DNA of 64,000 bases, taken from Formicarius rufipectus. Lineage: Eukaryota; Chordata; Aves; Passeriformes; Formicariidae. Positions 62,651-64,000 of this stretch are shown here, one piece after another. The stretch spans positions 62,001 through 126,000 of the forward strand of contig VXAU01003506.1 of assembly GCA_013399695.1 (NCBI GenBank). The letters are read 5' to 3'. Both the position numbers and the translations under genes were made by a program. The notes beneath the pieces are model-generated. The model was given only the letters and a program-made list of their open reading frames with translations. It made no database searches and had not been told where the DNA came from. Each line of letters opens with the position of its first letter. The first letter of the stretch is position 1.

Positions 62651-63418
62651 GTGAGATTACTTCTTTCTCTGTTTTACTTTTTTTTTTAATAATTTTTTTT
62701 TATTGTTCTTCACACAGTGAAATGCTGTGTGAAACGATCTGATAGAAGCAGGAGATGAATGATTTGACTTCAAAGATCTGTGGTGTTTCTTGGGTTCTGT
62801 AATTTCAATGTAATTTTGAATGTTTAAATTAAAGGAGACATAAATTAGTATCTTAGACATCAGGAGGATTTTTCTTTCCTCCATCCGTTTTTCAACCAAG
62901 TCAAATTAAACCAGACTAATCAGATGGAAAATTTCAGAATCTCTTCTTCAAAATAGAAATATCTATTAAGAAAATGTTCTTGACAATCTGGTGTATTTAG
63001 TCCTCAGTCACTTAATATTCCAGCAGTGTTTCACTCACAGAAACTTTTGCTTTCACTGGAATTTTATAGAAATGTGAAAAATTAGTAATTAGCAAATATT
63101 ATTGTGTGTGCTGAAAAGATTAGTATGTGCCTTAGATTTAAAGACCGTTAAGTTCATCAGGTTTTTTAGGGGAAAAAAAGTGATGGCTTAAAAATGTTAA
63201 TCCTCATTTGACATTCTTGAGATGCAAATGTATGTGTACAGGTCATTCATGTGTGGGTGGGCTTACCCTGGCTGGATGCCAGGTGCCCAAAAAAGTTGTA
63301 CTATCAATTCCCTGGTCAGCTGGACAGGAGAGAGAAGATAAGTTGAAAGGCTCCTGGATTGAGATAAGCACAGGAAGGGATCACTCAGCAATTACTCTCA
63401 TGGGCTAAACAGGCTTGG
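62651..63418. other. Unique AT-rich non-coding sequence
   Basis: A T-rich stretch near 62677-62702 follows the LTR. Nothing else is recognised. Confidence 0.55.
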
Positions 63419-64000
63419 TGTGGGGAAAATTACTTACATTTATTACAAAAAAAATCAAAGATGAAGAAAAATAAAAATTAAATCTTAAAACACCTTCCCC
63501 CCCACCTCTTGCTTCTTCCTGGGGTCAGTTTCACTCCTGATTTTCTTTACCTCCTCCCTGCAATGGCACAGGGGACAGGAATAAGGGCTGCCATCAGGTC
63601 AGCACATCCTGTCACTGCTGCTCCTTTCTCTTCAGTGGGACCTCCCATAGGTGACAGTCCTCCACCAACTTCTCCAACACGAGTCCCTCCCACAGTCTCC
63701 AGTTCTTCACAAACTGCTCCAGCATGAGTCTCTTCCATGGGGTGTAGTCCTTCATGAACAGACTGCTCCTGTGTGGGTCTCCCATGGGGCCACAAGTCAT
63801 GACAGCAAACCTGCTCCAGCATGAACTCCTCTTTTCACAGGGGCACAGGTCCTGTTCCAGTGTGGGTTTCCCACAGGTACACAGCCTCCCTTAGACATCC
63901 ACCTGTTCCACTGTGGGGTCCTCCAGGAGCTGCAGGTGGATCTCTGCTCCCTGATGGAACCTCTGTGGGCTGCAGGGACACAGCTGCCTCACCATGGTCT
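63419..64000 (-). mobile_element. LTR related to family D, continuing past the window end
   Basis: Opens TGTGGGGAAAATTACTTACA with AATAAA on the minus strand (plus 63439-63444), aligned with LTR D's poly(A) region. It then enters C/T-rich imperfect repeats and ends in CTGTGGGCTGCAGGGACACA and CACCATGGTCT, which I recognise as parts of a common bird ERVL-like LTR. The remainder is outside the window, so length and duplications are unknown. Confidence 0.75.
63672..63930. repeat. Degenerate tandem array, ~47-bp unit, about 6 units
   Basis: Unit starts marked by CTCCAGCATGAG-type words occur at 63672, 63717, 63766, 63814, 63855 and 63906, a spacing of 41-51 bp. Each is followed by a TCTCCCATGGGG-type word. 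Units have diverged, so the array is old. The N gap of LTR D falls in the matching section. Confidence 0.75.

Noticed and set aside
63547..63822. Repetitive 91-codon minus-strand ORF
   Set aside because: It is a translation of the tandem array within the LTR.
1..64000. CRISPR arrays, operons, tRNA or rRNA genes
   Set aside because: No regularly spaced direct repeats, no tightly packed long ORFs and no intact tRNA or rRNA signature; the sequence is a vertebrate nuclear region.

Overview
The window looks like ordinary vertebrate non-coding DNA, intergenic or intronic. A bird is most likely, and probably a songbird or relative. The evidence is CR1 LINE pieces with the typical avian octamer tail, several solo LTRs of the kinds common in bird genomes, few CpGs, moderate AT richness, and no convincing exon, tRNA, rRNA or bacterial gene. 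The species call is inference; the repeat classes are read from the sequence.

Layout. 1-2635: unique sequence. 2641-3976: a solo LTR (family A) with flanking CAGGT duplications, interrupted by a second solo LTR (family C, minus strand, 2965-3565) with its own ATCAC duplication. 3982-14459: unique sequence with short T/A tracts, a faint SINE-like piece near 8.8 kb, possible conserved non-coding blocks and a CR1 tail near 11.65 kb. 14460-15460: a decayed plus-strand CR1 reverse transcriptase fragment. 15461-40533: mostly unique sequence, with faint MIR-like SINE remnants near 25.5, 26.1 and 30.95 kb and a minus-strand promoter/first-exon-like block near 29.1 kb. 40534-40850: part of a minus-strand solo LTR. 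40851-41340: a non-CR1 LINE whose 5' part is inverted relative to its 3' part. 41341-49324: unique sequence with two long but unproven ORFs. 49325-49836: a CR1 3' end. 48-51.1 kb also holds three TTTG-rich tracts. 54794-55559: a complete minus-strand solo LTR (family D) with ATTAG duplications and a 33-base N gap. 61603-62650: a second family A LTR containing an exact 303-base repeat around a single N, almost certainly an assembly error. 63419-64000: start of another family D-like LTR with a degenerate ~47-bp tandem array, cut by the window end.

No set of genes works together here. The window mainly records transposon history: an old CR1 and LINE layer, later LTR insertions reduced to solo LTRs, and one nested insertion. 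No exciting new coding system was found. The most notable item is the inverted non-CR1 LINE at 40.85-41.34 kb. The most practical is the false duplication at 61.9-62.5 kb.
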